The notes beneath the pieces are model-generated. The model had not been told where the DNA came from. It was given only the letters and a program-made list of their open reading frames with translations, and did no database searches. Source: Ashinkailepas kermadecensis (lineage: Eukaryota > Arthropoda > Thecostraca > Neolepadidae). Taken from it: 64,000 bases of DNA. Positions 1 to 13,218 of the stretch are shown here, piece after piece. The stretch covers positions 142,501 to 206,500 of the forward strand of contig JAOTOM010004331.1 in NCBI GenBank assembly GCA_034440615.1, read 5' to 3'. The position numbers and the translations under genes were made by a program. The number at the start of each line of letters is the position of its first letter. Position 1 is the first letter of the stretch.

Positions 1-3000
1 TATCTCTATCTCTATCTCTATCTCTATCTCTATCTCTATCTCTATCTCTATCTCTATCTCTATCTCTATCTCCTATCTCTATCTCTATCTCTATCTCTAT
101 CTCTATCTCTATCTCTATCTCTATCTCTATCTCCTATCTCTATCTCTATCTCCTATCTCTATCTCTCCTATCTCTATCTCTATCTCTATCTCTATCTCTA
201 TCTCTATCTCTATCTCTATCTCTATCTCCTATCTCTATCTCTATCTCTATCTCCTATCTCTATCTCTCTATCTCTATCTCTATCTCCTATCTCTATCTCT
301 ATCTCCTATCTCTATCTCTATCTCTATCTCTATCTCTATCTCTATCTCTATCTCCTATCTCTATCTCTATCTCTCTATCTCTATCTCTATCTCTATCTCT
401 ATCTCTATCTCTATCTCTATCTCTATCTCTATCTCTATCTCCTATCTCTATCTCTATCTCTATCTCTATCTCTATCTCTCTATCTCTATCTCTATCTCTC
501 TATCTCTATCTCTATCTCTATCTCTATCTCTCTATCTCTCTATCTCTATCTCTATCTCTATCTCTATCTCTATCTCTATCTCTATCTCTATCTCTATCTC
601 TATCTCTATCTCTATCTCTATCTCTATCTCTATCTCTATCTCTATCTCCTATCTCTATCTCTATCTCTATCTCTATCTCTATCTCTATCTCTCTCTATCT
701 CCTATCTCTATCTCTATCTCTCCTATCTCTATCTCTATCTCTATCTCTATCTCTATCTCTATCTCTATCTCTATCTCTATCTCTATCTCTATCTCTATCT
801 CTATCTCTATCTCTATCTCTATCTCTATCTCTATCTCCTATCTCTATCTCTATCTCTATCTCCTATCTCTATCTCTATCTCTATCTCCTATCTCTATCTC
901 TATCTCTCTATCTCTATCTCTATCTCTATCTCTATCTCTATCTCTATCTCTATCTCTATCTCTATCTCTATCTCTATCTCTATCTCTCTATCTCTATCTC
1001 TATCTCTATCTCTATCTCTATCTCTCTATCTCTATCTCTATCTCTATCTCTATCTCTATCTCTATCTCTATCTCTATCTCTATCTCTATCTCTATCTCTA
1101 TCTCTATCTCTCTATCTCTATCTCTATCTCTATCTCTATCTCTATCTCTATCTCTATCTCTATCTCTATCTCTATCTCTATCTCTATCTCTATCTCTATC
1201 TCTATCTCTATCTCTATCTCTATCTCTATCTCTATCTCTATCTCTATCTCTATCTCTATCTCTATCTCTATCTCTATCTCTATCTCTATCTCTATCTCTA
1301 TCTCTATCTCTATCTCTATCTCTATCTCTATCTCTATCTCTATCTCTATCTCTATCTCTATCTCTATCTCTATCTCTATCTCTATCTCTATCTCTATCTC
1401 TATCTCTATCTCTATCTCTATCTCTATCTCTATCTCTATCTCTCTATCTCTATCTCTATCTCTATCTCTATCTCTATCTCTATCTCTATCTCTATCTCTA
1501 TCTCTATCTCTATCTCTATCTCTATCTCTATCTCTATCTCTATCTCTATCTCTATCTCTATCTCTATCTCTATCTCTATCTCTATCTCTATCTCTATCTC
1601 TATCTCTATCTCTATCTCTATCTCTATCTCTATCTCTATCTCTATCTCTATCTCTATCTCTATCTCTATCTCTATCTCTATCTCTACTCTATCTCTATCT
1701 CTATCTCTATCTCTATCTCTATCTCTATCTCTATCTCTATCTCTATCTCTATCTCTATCTCTATCTCTATCTCTATCTCTATCTCTATCTCTATCTCTAT
1801 CTCTATCTCTATCTCTATCTCTATCTCTATCTCTATCTATCTCTATCTCTATCTCTATCTCTATCTCTATCTCTATCTCTATCTCTATCTCTATCTCTAT
1901 CTCTATCTCTATCTCTATCTCTCTATCTCTATCTCTATCTCTATCTCTATCTCTATCTCTATCTCTATCTCTATCTCTATCTCTATCTCTATCTCTATCT
2001 CTATCTCTATCTCTATCTCTATCTCTATCTCTATCTCTATCTCTATCTCTATCTCTATCTCTATCTCTATCTCTATCTCTATCTCTATCTCTATCTCTAT
2101 CTCTATCTCTATCTCTATCTCTATCTCTATCTCTATCTCTATCTCTATCTCTATCTCTATCTCTATCTCTATCTCTATCTCTATCTCTATCTCTATCTCT
2201 ATCTCTATCTCTATCTCTATCTCTATCTCTATCTCTATCTCTATCTCTATCTCTATCTCTATCTCTATCTCTATCTCTATCTCTATCTCTATCTCTATCT
2301 CTATCTCTATCTCTATCTCTATCTCTATCTCTATCTCTATCTCTATCTCTATCTCTATCTCTATCTCTATCTCTATCTCTATCTCTATCTCTATCTCCTA
2401 TCTCTATCTCTATCTCTATCTCTATCTCTATCTCTATCTCTATCTCTATCTCTATCTCTATCTCTATCTCTATCTCTATCTCTATCTCTATCTCTATCTC
2501 TATCTCTATCTCTATCTCTATCTCTATCTCTATCTCTATCTCTATCTCTATCTCTATCTCTATCTCTATCTCTATCTCTATCTCTATCTCTATCTCTATC
2601 TCTATCTCTATCTCTATCTCTATCTCTATCTCTATCTCTATCTCTATCTCTATCTCTATCTCTATCTCTATCTCTATCTCTATCTCTATCTCTATCTCTA
2701 TCTCTATCTCTATCTCTATCTCTATCTCTATCTCTATCTCTATCTCTATCTCTATCTCTATCTCTATCTCTATCTCTATCTCTATCTCTATCTCTATCTC
2801 TATCTCTATCTCTATCTCTATCTCTATCTCTATCTCTATCTCTCTATCTCTATCTCTATCTCTATCTCCTATCTCTATCTCTATCTCTCTATCTCTATCT
2901 CTATCTCTATCTCTATCTCTCTATCTCTATCTCTATCTCTATCTCTATCTCTATCTCCTATCTCTATCTCTATCTCTATCTCTATCTCTATCTCTATCTC

Positions 3001-6000
3001 TATCTCCTATCTCCTATCTCCTATCTCCTATCTCCTATCTCCTATCTCTATCTCTATCTCCTATCTCCTATCTCTATCTCTATCTCTATCTCTATCTCTA
3101 TCTCCTATCTCCTATCTCCTATCTCCTATCTCCTATCTCTATCTCCTATCTCCTATCTCTATCTCTCTCTCTATCTCTATCTCCTATCTCCTATCTCTAT
3201 CTCTATCTCCTATCTCTATCTCCTATCTCCTATCTCTCTATCTCTATCTATCTCCTATCTCCTATCTCCTATCTCCTATCTCCTATCTCCTATCTCCTAT
3301 CTCCTATCTCCTATCTCTATCTCCTATCTCCTATCTCCTATCTCTATCTCCTATCTCCTATCTCCTATCTCCTATCTCCTATCTCTATCTATCTCCTATC
3401 TCTATCTCCTATCTCTATTCTATCTCTATCTCTATCTCCTATCTCCTATCTCCTATCTCTATCTATCTCCTATCTCCTATCTCCTATCTCCTATCTCCTA
3501 TCTCCTATCTCCTATCTCCTATCTCCTATCTCCTATCTCCTATCTCCTATCTCCTATCTCCTATCTCCTATCTCCTATCTCCTATCTCCTATCTCCTATC
3601 TCCTATCTCCTATCTCCTATCTCCTATCTCCTATCTCCTATCTCCTATCTCCTATCTCCTATCTCTATCTCCTATCTCCTATCTCCTATCTCCTATCTCC
3701 CATCTCTCTATCTCCTATCTCCTATCTCCTATCTCCTATCTCCTATCTCCTATCTCCTATCTCTATCTATCTCTATCTCCTATCTCTATCTCCTATCTCA
3801 TCTATCTCCATATCTCTATCTCTATCTCCTATCTCCCATCTCTATCTCCTATCTCCTATCTCCTATCTCCTATCTCCTATCTCCTATCTCCTATCTCCTA
3901 TCTCCTATCTCCTATCTCCTATCTCCTATCTCCTATCTCCTATCTCCTATCTCCTATCTCCTATCTCCTATCTCCTATCTCCTATCTCCTATCTCCTATC
4001 TCCTATCTCCTATCTCCTATCTCTATCTCATCTCCTATCTCCTATCTCCTATCTCTATCTCCTATCTCCTATCTCCTATCTCCTATCTCCTATCTCCTAT
4101 CTCCTATCTCCTATCTCCTATCTCCTATCTCCTATCTCCTATCTCCTATCTCCTATCTCCTATCTCTCTATCTCCTATCTCCTATCTCCTATCTCCTATC
4201 TCCTATCTCCTATCTCCTATCTCCTATCTCCTATCTCCTATCTCCTATCTCCTATCTCCTATCTCCTATCTCCTATCTCCTATCTCCTATCTCCTATCTC
4301 CTATCTCCTATCTCCTATCTCTCTATCTCCTATCTCTATCTCATCTCCTATCTCCTATCTCCTATCTCCTATCTCCTATCTCCTATCTCCTATCTCCTAT
4401 CTCCTATCTCCTATCTCCTATCTCCTATCTCCTATCTCCTATCTCCTATCTCCTATCTCCTATCTCCTATCTCCTATCTCCTATCTCTATCTCCTATCTC
4501 CTATCTCCTATCTCCTATCTCCTATCTCTCTATCTCCTATCTCCTATCTCCTATCTCCTATCTCCTATCTCCTATCTCCTATCTCCTATCTCCTATCTCC
4601 TATCTCCTATCTCCTATCTCCTATCTCCTATCTCCTATCTCCTATCTCCTATCTCCTATCTCCTATCTCCTATCTCCTATCTCCTATCTCCTATCTCCTA
4701 TCTCCTATCTCCTATCTCCTATCTCCTATCTCCTATCTCCTATCTCCTATCTCCTATCTCCTATCTCCTATCTCCTATCTCCTATCTCCTATCTCCTATC
4801 TCCTATCTCCTATCTCCTATCTCCTATCTCCATCTATCTCCTATCTCCTATCTCCTATCTCCTATCTCCTATCTCCTATCTCCTATCTCCTATCTCCTAT
4901 CTCCTATCTCCTATCTCCTATCTCCTATCTCCTATCTCCTATCTCTATCTCCTATCTCTCCTATCTCCTATCTCCTATCTCCTATCTCCTATCTCCTATC
5001 TCCCATCTCCTATCTCCTATCTCCTATCTCCTATCTCCTATCTCCTATCTCCTATCTCCTATCTCCTATCTCCTATCTCCTATCTCCTATCTCCTATCTC
5101 CTATCTCCTATCTCCTATCTCCTATCTCCTATCTCCTATCTCCTATCTCCTATCTCCTATCTCCATCTCCTATCTCCTATCTCCTATCTCTCTATCTCCT
5201 ATCTCCTATCTCCTATCTCTATCTCCTATCTCCTATCTCCCTATCTCCTATCTCCTATCTCCTATCCTCCTATCTCCTATCTCCTATCTCCTATCTCCTA
5301 TCTCCTATCTCCTATCTCCTATCTCCTATCTCCTATCTCCTATCTCCTATCTCCTATCTCCTATCTCCTATCTCCTATCTCCTATCTCCTATCTCCCATC
5401 TCCTATCTCCTATCTCCTATCTCCTATCTCCTATCTCCTATCTCCTATCTCCTATCTCCTATCTCCTATCTCCTATCTCCTATCTCCTATCTCCTATCTC
5501 CTATCTCCTATCTCCTATCTCCTATCTCCTATCTCCTATCTCCTATCTCCTATCTCCTATCTCCTATCTCCTATCTCCTATCTCCTATCTCCTATCTCCT
5601 ATCTCCTATCTCCTATCTCCTATCTCCTATCTCCTATCTCCTATCTCCTATCTCCTATCTCCTATCTCTATCTCCTATCTCCTATCTCCTATCTCCTATC
5701 TCCTATCTCCTATCTCCTATCTCCTATCTCCTATCTCCTATCTCCTATCTCCTATCTCCTATCTCCTATCTCCTATCTCCTATCTCCTATCTCCTATCTC
5801 CTATCTCCTATCTCCTATCTCCTATCTCCTATCTCCTATCTCCTATCTCCTATCTCCTATCTCCTATCTCCTATCTCCTATCTCCTATCTCCTATCTCCT
5901 ATCTCCTATCTCCTATCTCCTATCTCCTATCTCCTATCTCCTATCTCCTATCTCCTATCTCCTATCTCCTATCTCCTATCTCCTATCTCCCATCTCCTAT

Positions 6001-9000
6001 CTCCTATCTCCCTATCTCCTATCTCCTATCTCCTATCTCCTATCTCCTATCTCCTATCTCCTATCTCCTATCTCCTATCTCCTATCTCCTATCTCCTATC
6101 TCCTATCTCCTATCTCCTATCTCCTATCTCCTATCTCCTATCTCCTATCTCCTATCTCCTATCTCCTATCTCCTATCTCCTATCTCCTATCTCCTATCTC
6201 CTATCTCCTATCTCCTATCTCCTATCTCCTATCTCCTATCTCCTATCTCCTATCTCCTATCTCCTATCTCCTATCTCCTATCTCCTATCTCCTATCTCCT
6301 ATCTCCTATCTCCTATCTCCTATCTCCTATCTCCCCTCCCTATCTCCTATCTCTCTCTATCTCCTATCTCCTATCTCCTATCTCCTATCTCCTATCTCCT
6401 ATCTCCTATCTCCTATCTCCTATCTCCTATCTCCTATCTCCTATCTCCTATCTCCTATCTCCTATCTCCTATCTCCTATCTCCTATCTCCTATCTCCTAT
6501 CTCCTATCTCCTATCTCCTATCTCCTATCTCCTATCTCCTATCTCCTATCTCCTATCTCTCTCTATCTCCTATCTCCTATCTCCTATCTCCTATCTCCTA
6601 TCTCCTATCTCCTATCTCCTATCTCCTATCTCCTATCTCCTATCTCCTATCTCCCATCTCCTATCTCCTATCTCCTATCTCCTATCTCCTATCTCCTATC
6701 TCCTATCTCCTATCTCCTATCTCCTATCTCCTATCTCCTATCTCCTATCTCCTATCTCCTATCTCCTATCTCCTATCTCCTATCTCCTATCTCCTATCTC
6801 CTATCTCCTATCTCCTATCTCCTATCTCCTATCTCCTATCTCCTATCTCCTATCTCCTATCTCCTATCTCCTATCTCCTATCTCCTATCTCCTATCTCCT
6901 ATCTCCTATCTCCTATCTCCTATCTCCTATCTCCTATCTCCTATCTCCTATCTCCTATCTCCTATCTCCTATCTCCTATCTCCTATCTCCTATCTCCTAT
7001 CTCCTATCTCCTATCTCCTATCTCCTATCTCCTATCTCCTATCTCCTCTCTCTATCTCCTATCTCCTATCTCCTATCTCCTATCTCCTATCTCCTATCTC
7101 CTATCTCCTATCTCCTATCTCCTATCTCCTATCTCCTATCTCCTATCTCCTATCTCCTATCTCCTATCTCTCTATCTCCTATCTCCTATCTCCTATCTCC
7201 TATCTCCTATCTCCTATCTCCTATCTCCTATCTCCTATCTCCTATCTCCTATCTCCTATCTCCTATCTCCTATCTCCTATCTCCTATCTCCTATCTCCTA
7301 TCTCCTATCTCCTATCTCCTATCTCCTATCTCCTATCTCCTATCTCCTATCTCCTATCTCCTATCTCCTATCTCCTATCTCCTATCTCCTATCTCCTATC
7401 TCCTATCTCCTATCTCCTATCTCCTATCTCCTATCTCCTATCTCCTATCTCCTATCTCCTATCTCCTATCTCCTATCTCCTATCTCCTATCTCCTATCTC
7501 CTATCTCCTATCTCCTATCTCCTATCTCCTATCTCCTATCTCCTATCTCCTATCTCCTATCTCCTATCTATCTCTATCTCCTATCTCCTATCTCCTATCT
7601 CCTATCTCCTATCTCCTATCTCCTATCTCCTATCTCCTATCTCCTATCTCCTATCTCCTATCTCTCTCTATCTCCTATCTCCTATCTCCTATCTCCTATC
7701 TCCTATCTCCTATCTCCTATCTCCTATCTCCTATCTCCTATCTCCTATCTCCTATCTCCTATCTCCTATCTCCTATCTCTATCTCCTATCTCCTATCTCC
7801 TATCTCCTATCTCCTATCTCCTATCTCCTATCTCCTATCTCCTATCTCCTATCTCCTATCTCCTATCTCCTATCTCCTATCTCCTATCTCCTATCTCCTA
7901 TCTCCTATCTCCTATCTCCTATCTCTCTCTATCTCTCTATCTCCTATCTCCTATCTCCTATCTCCTATCTCCTATCTCCTATCTCCTATCTCCTATCTCC
8001 TATCTCCTATCTCCTATCTCCTATCTCCTATCTTCTATCTCCTATCTCCTATCTCCTATCTCCTATCTCCTATCTCCTATCTCCTATCTCCTATCTCCTA
8101 TCTCTATCTATCTCCTATCTCTACTCTATCTCTATCTCCTATCTCCTATCTCTATCTCTATCTCCTATCTCCTATCTTCCTATCTCCTATCTCCTATCTC
8201 CTATCTCCTATCTCCTATCTCCTATCTCTATCTCTATCTCCTATCTCTATCTCCTATCTCCTATCTCCTATCTCCTATCTCTATCTCCTATCTCCTATCT
8301 CCTATCTCTATCTCTATCTCTATCTCTATCTCATCTCTCTATCTCCTATCTCTATCTCCTATCTCCTATCTCTCTATCTCCTATCTCCTATCTCCTATCT
8401 CCTATCTCCTATCTCCTATCTCCTATCTCTATCTCTATCTCTATCTCTATCTCTCTCTCTATCTCTATCTCCTATCTCCTATCTCCTATCTCCTATCTCC
8501 TATCTCTATATCTCTATCTATCTCTATCTCTATCTTCTATCTCCTATCTTCTATCTCTATCTCCTATCTCTATATCTATATCTCTATCTCTATCTCCTAT
8601 CTCTATCTCTATCTCCTATCTCCTATCTCTATCTCCTATCTCTATCTATATCTCTATCTCCTATCTCCTATCTCTATCTCATCTATCTCTATCTATATCC
8701 TATCTCCTATCTCCTATCTCTATCTCTATCTCTATCTCCTATCTCCTATCTCTATCTCCTATCTCCTATCTCCTATCTCTATCTCCTATCTCCTATCTCC
8801 TATCTCCTATCTCCTATCTCCTATCTCCTATCTCCTATCTCCTATCTCCTATCTCCTATCTCTATCTCCTATCTCCTATCTCCTATCTCCTATCTCTATC
8901 TCCTATCTCCTATCTCCTATCTCCTATCTCCTATCTCCTATCTCCTATCTCTATCTCCTATCTCCTATCTCCTATCTCTATCTCCTATCTCCTATCTCTA

Positions 9001-9032
9001 TCTCCTATCTCCTATCTCCTATCTCTCTATCT
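1..9032. repeat. Hexamer/heptamer satellite (TATCTC)n then (TATCTCC)n
   Basis: This is an uninterrupted short-unit satellite that continues beyond the left edge. From 1 to about 3000 the unit is mostly the hexamer TATCTC, with occasional TATCTCC units and slips such as TCTC or TATC. From about 3000 to 8100 the unit is almost purely the heptamer TATCTCC, which is the hexamer plus one C. From about 8100 to 9032 both units are mixed with other slips (TATCTTC, TATATC). The array ends abruptly at 9032 in single-copy sequence. The unit is not the arthropod telomere repeat TTAGG. The strand is pyrimidine-only apart from A, so the opposite strand is purine-rich (GAGATA, GGAGATA). No coding potential is present. 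Confidence 0.98.
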
Positions 9033-9756
9033 CCTCTGTCGGGAGGAATTTGAACAAGAGCCTATATCCGGCCGAATGCTTCCAGGCATGGCTTGTCTCT
9101 GTCGAGCTGTTTTCGATAGAACTTTGCTTTAGCCAAGAGCTGCATCTTGAGCTGAGGTTCTTTCAACAGGGGCTGATTGTGTCTGGAATGCTGCTGTCAG
9201 CATTTGGTTCCAGTCGTTGACTGCCAACAGGAGCCAGCTGCTGTCGTGAGCGCTGGTCAAGCTGCTCCCAGCAGGAGCCAGCTGCTGCCGTGCGCGCTGG
9301 TCAGGCTGCTGCCGGCGGCGGGCGGTTTCGGCTGGCCGCTCCGACCAACGGCCGGTGTATCGCTGGCCATCGCGACGTCGACGGGCGGTCGGCCGACGGC
9401 GGCGGTGTATCGCTGGCCATCGCGACGTCGACGGGCGGTCGGCCGACGGCGGCGGCCAGGGACGTACCCTGTGCTGGGGCTCGGGGACTCGGTCGGCGGA
9501 TCAATGACGCGCTGCGCCACCAGCTGCCGCATCGCGACACTGCGCGTCAGCGCCGTCTGCCGACACTCACTGTGTCACGGGCACAGCCGGCGCCACCCGG
9601 CTGCTCGTCGGAGTGTCGGAGCGGCGGGACGGCCAGCTAGCTCCCCAGAGTGGACTCTGAATCCAATGCCTCGGCCCAGATGCTGGTAACTGGGCTCTGG
9701 GGCGGCCAGCTGACTCTTGGGGGCGTCATCCAAACGCTGAGGTGCTTAGTTGAGGT
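9033..9756. other. GC-rich flank with a 50-bp tandem duplication
   Basis: This is unique sequence next to the satellite that becomes GC/CpG-rich from about 9240. A 50-bp unit starting GTGTATCGCTGGCCATCGCG is present twice in tandem (9355-9404 and 9405-9454). Open frames of up to 170 codons exist here on both strands, but they overlap each other and follow GC content. I see no domain, so I do not call a gene. Confidence 0.6.
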
Positions 9757-10580
9757 TCGGTGCTGTCAGCTGAGCTGTGGTACTGTAAGGTGAGCCCTTG
9801 CACTGGCATTTAGGCCCTGGTGCTGTCATCTCAATCCTGGTCTATCAGCCGTGACCCAAGTAGAGCCAGCGAACCTGGTGCTGCCATCTGAGCCCCGCTA
9901 CTGTCACCTGAGCCCCGCTACTGTCATCTGAGCCCCGCTACTGTCATCTGAGCCCCGCTACTGTCATCTGAGCCCCGCTACTGTCATCTGAGCCCCGCTA
10001 CTGTCATCTGAGCCCCGCTACTGTCATCTGAGCCCCGCTACTGTCATATGAGCCCCGCTACTGTCATATGAGCCCCGCTACTGTCATATGAGCCCCGCTA
10101 CTGTCACCTGAGCCCCGCTACTGTCACCTGAACCCCGCTACTGCCATCTGAGCCCCGCTACTGTTACCTGAGCCCCGCTACTGTTACCTGAGCCCCGCTA
10201 CTGTTACCTGAGCCCCGCTACTGTCACCTGAGCCCTGCCACTGTCAACTGAGCCCCACTACTGTCACCTGAGCCCCGCTACTGCCATCTGAGCCCCGCTA
10301 CTGTTACCTGAGCCCCGCTACTGTTACCTGAGCCCCGATACTGTCACCTGAGACCCGCTACTGTCACCTGAGCCCCGCTACTGTCACCTGAGCCCCGCTA
10401 CTGTCACCTGAGTCCCGCTACTGTTACCTGAGCCCCGCTACTGTAACCTGAGCCCCGCTACTGTCACCTGAGCCCCGCTACTGTCATCTGATCCCCGCCA
10501 CTGTCATCGGAGCCTTGCAACTGTCATCGGAGCCCCGTCACTGCCGCCTCAACCCTGTTGCAGTCGGCTGAGCCCCGATG
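9757..10580. repeat. 20-bp minisatellite, 35 in-register copies plus decayed edge copies
   Basis: The unit is CTGTCATCTGAGCCCCGCTA. From 9881 to 10580 thirty-five copies keep exact 20-bp register, with substitutions only. Variants are clustered: CATATG copies at about 10041-10100 and TTACCTG copies at about 10161-10220 and 10301-10340, which suggests local block duplication. From 9757 to 9880 four strongly diverged 20-bp copies and a 38-bp spacer mark a decayed left edge. Confidence 0.95.
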
Positions 10581-10599
10581 GTGACGGTGCATCACAGCG

Positions 10600-10760
10600 C
10601 CACCTGATAAATATCACTGCACCCACTCCTGATAAATATCACTGCACCCACTCCTGGTAAATATCACTACACTCAGTCCTGTAAATATCACTGCACCCAC
10701 TCCTGGTAAATATTACTGCACTCACTCCTGGTAAATATCACTGCACCCACGCAGATCACG
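10600..10760. repeat. 25-26-bp minisatellite, about 6 copies
   Basis: The unit contains GTAAATATCACTGCACCCAC followed by TCCTG. Copies begin near 10605, 10631, 10657, 10681, 10706 and 10731. Confidence 0.9.
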
Positions 10761-11983
10761 TTTGTCGCGGCGAGACGGCCAGAGTTTTCGCTCTCCACTT
10801 CGCCGAGCAGGCTTTTAGCAGTAAATGGCTGGAGGACGAGAGTAAAAACGGCGCGGTGGAAAATGAAAAACCGTACCTCGTGGGGATTAGTTAGCGAAAC
10901 GTCACCGCATCGCATCGTCGTGCTGAACTTGCATTGGAGAGCGCAGTAATTGGCGAAGGAGTTCCGGATGTGTGCTAATGCGCACACAGTGCCGCGCGGC
11001 TGGCAGCCGAAGATTGTCTCCCTGTCGGTGGTATCGACCTGCGCCGATATCTGCTCGCACCTGTTAATGTTTGTCGTGAGAAGTGTGCGAGCTCAGTGAA
11101 TCCGTGGTTCGTTGGGCCTTCCGCCTTCAGTGGCGCACTCAGCCGCACGGCGGTCGCTGCAGCCACGGCTGGGTGTCCTTTTGTACACTTAGTTTTGTGA
11201 ATGCTCGAGCACGTCCAGTGACTGATTGAGCACCACCGGTACGCCAGTTTAACCTTTGAGTTATGGTTAGTGTGCTAAGCTAAGCCGGCCACTGACTTAA
11301 AATTAGGGTCGTTCAGTATGTGTGGATGTGGCACGCCAGGCGTATTCCACTCAAAGGAACAGAGTAGTAGTTTTTTTCGGTGGCCATGACTAGCCATGGC
11401 AGTTTTGGTCGGTTTTTGGGAAGCAGTTATTACGCACATGTGTGCATGCTCTACGAGAGCTGCGGACGGCACGTGCCGTGCAGTTTTTCGACAACATTCT
11501 TCATCCGTCAATTTTCGGAGGCAGGGTTTTTCATTGTGCTTCTCCGGGGATTTCGGCACAAACAAAATATGTCTACTGCAGATGGGACTCGTCCCCTCGG
11601 CTTCGGTAACTATTGGGACTACGAGTATGGTGGACAACGAGACATAGCCGTGACAGCTGGGTTTCCGGCATTGTGCCCCTCGAAAACGCTGTTCGTGTTG
11701 CCAGATGGTGGCTCCGACTCTCTGTTAAGAGCGACACATCAAATATCCAAAGGCAATTCGCGTTTTGCTACCAACGGTAGCAAAACGCGCTTTTCAATGA
11801 CAGATCCTTCAGCTGCTTCTTTTTCCATTTTATGAAGCTTTAACTTACTTATGAGCAACTCACAAGATTCATACAGTGTTTGAGATAAATCTCGAACGTT
11901 TTACTTTAATCCAGCTCACGTCGACGCTTCTTCGTTCGCTGTATTCCGCGGGTCGTGGAGTCCGCGCTGTGGGTGCTTCTCCG
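10761..11983. other. Non-repetitive spacer, no recognisable gene
   Basis: The sequence is mixed in composition. The longest open frames (11380-11835 on plus, 11275-11637 on minus) overlap antisense, show no recognisable domain and have no splice support. The one structural feature is the perfect hairpin at 11759-11789, listed separately. Confidence 0.5.
11759..11789. other. Perfect 14-bp inverted repeat (hairpin)
   Basis: The arms CGCGTTTTGCTACC and GGTAGCAAAACGCG are perfect reverse complements separated by AAC. No T-run follows and no flanking element is recognised, so the role is unknown. Confidence 0.9.
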
Positions 11984-13218
11984 TCGTTCTGTGTCGCGTT
12001 GATGGCGAGGGCGCAGGTCGTCATTTCTCCCCCGGTCTGTGTCGCGCTGGTGGCGAGGGCGCGGGTCGTCATTTCTCCCCCGGTCTGTGTCGCTCTGATG
12101 GCGAGGGCGCGGGTCGTCATTTCTCCCCCGGTCTGTGTCGCGCCGGTGGCGAGGGCGCAGGTCGTCATTTCTCCCTCGGTCTGTGTCGCTCTGATGGCGA
12201 GGGCGTGGGTCGTCATTTCTCCCCTGGTCTATGTCGCGCCGGTGGCGAGGGCGCGGGTCGTCATTTCTCCCCGGTCTGTGTCGCTCTGATGGCGAGGGCG
12301 CGGGTCGTCATTTCTCCCCCGGTCTGTGTCGCTCTGATGGCGAGGGCGCGGGTCGTCATTTCTCCCCGGTCTGTGTCGCTCTGATGGCGAGGGCGCGGGT
12401 CGTCATTTCTCCCTCGGTCTGTGTCGCGCTGATGGCGAGGGCGCAGGTCGTCATTTCTCCCTCGGTCTGTGTCGCTCTGATGGCGAGGGCGCGGGTCGTC
12501 ATTTCTCCCCCGGTCTGTGTCGCTCTGATGGCGAGGGCGCGGGTCGTCATTTCTCCCCCGGTCTGTGTCGCGCCGGTGGCGAGGGCGCAGGTCGTCATTT
12601 CTCCCCCGGTCTGTGTCGCTCTGATGGCGAGGGCGCGGGTCGTCATTTCTCCCCCGGTCTGTGTCGCGCCGGTGGCGAGGGCGCGGGTCGTCATTTCTCC
12701 CTCGGTCTGTGTCGCTCTGATGGCGAGGGCGCGGGTCGTCATTTCTCCCCCGGTCTGTGTCGCGCCGGTGGCGAGGGCGCGGGTCGTCATTTCTCCCCCG
12801 GTCTGTGTCGCGCTGGTGGCGAGGGCGCGGGTCGTCATTTCTCCCCCGGTCTGTGTCGCTCTGATGGCGAGGGCGCGGGTCGTCATTTCTCCCCCGGTCT
12901 GTGTCGCGCCGGTGGCGAGGGCGCGGGTCGTCATTTCTCCCCCGGTCTGTGTCGCTCTGATGGCGAGGGCGCGGGTCGTCATTTCTCCCCCGGTCTGTGT
13001 CGCGCTGGTGGCGAGGGCGCGGGTCGTCATTTCTCCCCCGGTCTGTGTCGCGCCGGTGGCGAGGGCGCGGGTCGTCATTTCTCCCTCGGTCTGTGTCGCT
13101 CTGATGGCAAGGGCGCGGGTCGTCATTTCTCCCCCGGTCTGTGTCGCGCCGGTGGCGAGGACGCGGGTCGTCATTTCTCCCTCGGTCTGTGTCGCGCTGG
13201 TGGCGGGGGCGGCGCTAT
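11984..13218. repeat. 48-bp minisatellite, about 26 copies
   Basis: The unit contains GGTCTGTGTCGCTCTGATGG, then CGAGGGCGCGGGTCGTCATT, then TCTCCCCC. Because 48 is a multiple of three, the array reads as a 16-residue protein repeat on both strands (for example VVISPPVCVALMARAR on plus). Two units near 12270 and 12365 lack one C and are 47 bp, which breaks those frames. Substitutions fall without regard to codon position. I read it as non-coding. Confidence 0.95.

Noticed and set aside
1..9032. Telomere
   Set aside because: The units TATCTC/TATCTCC are not known animal telomere repeats (TTAGG/TTAGGG), and the array is internal to the right.
9881..10580. CRISPR-like array
   Set aside because: Units are contiguous with no unique spacers, and the context is eukaryotic.
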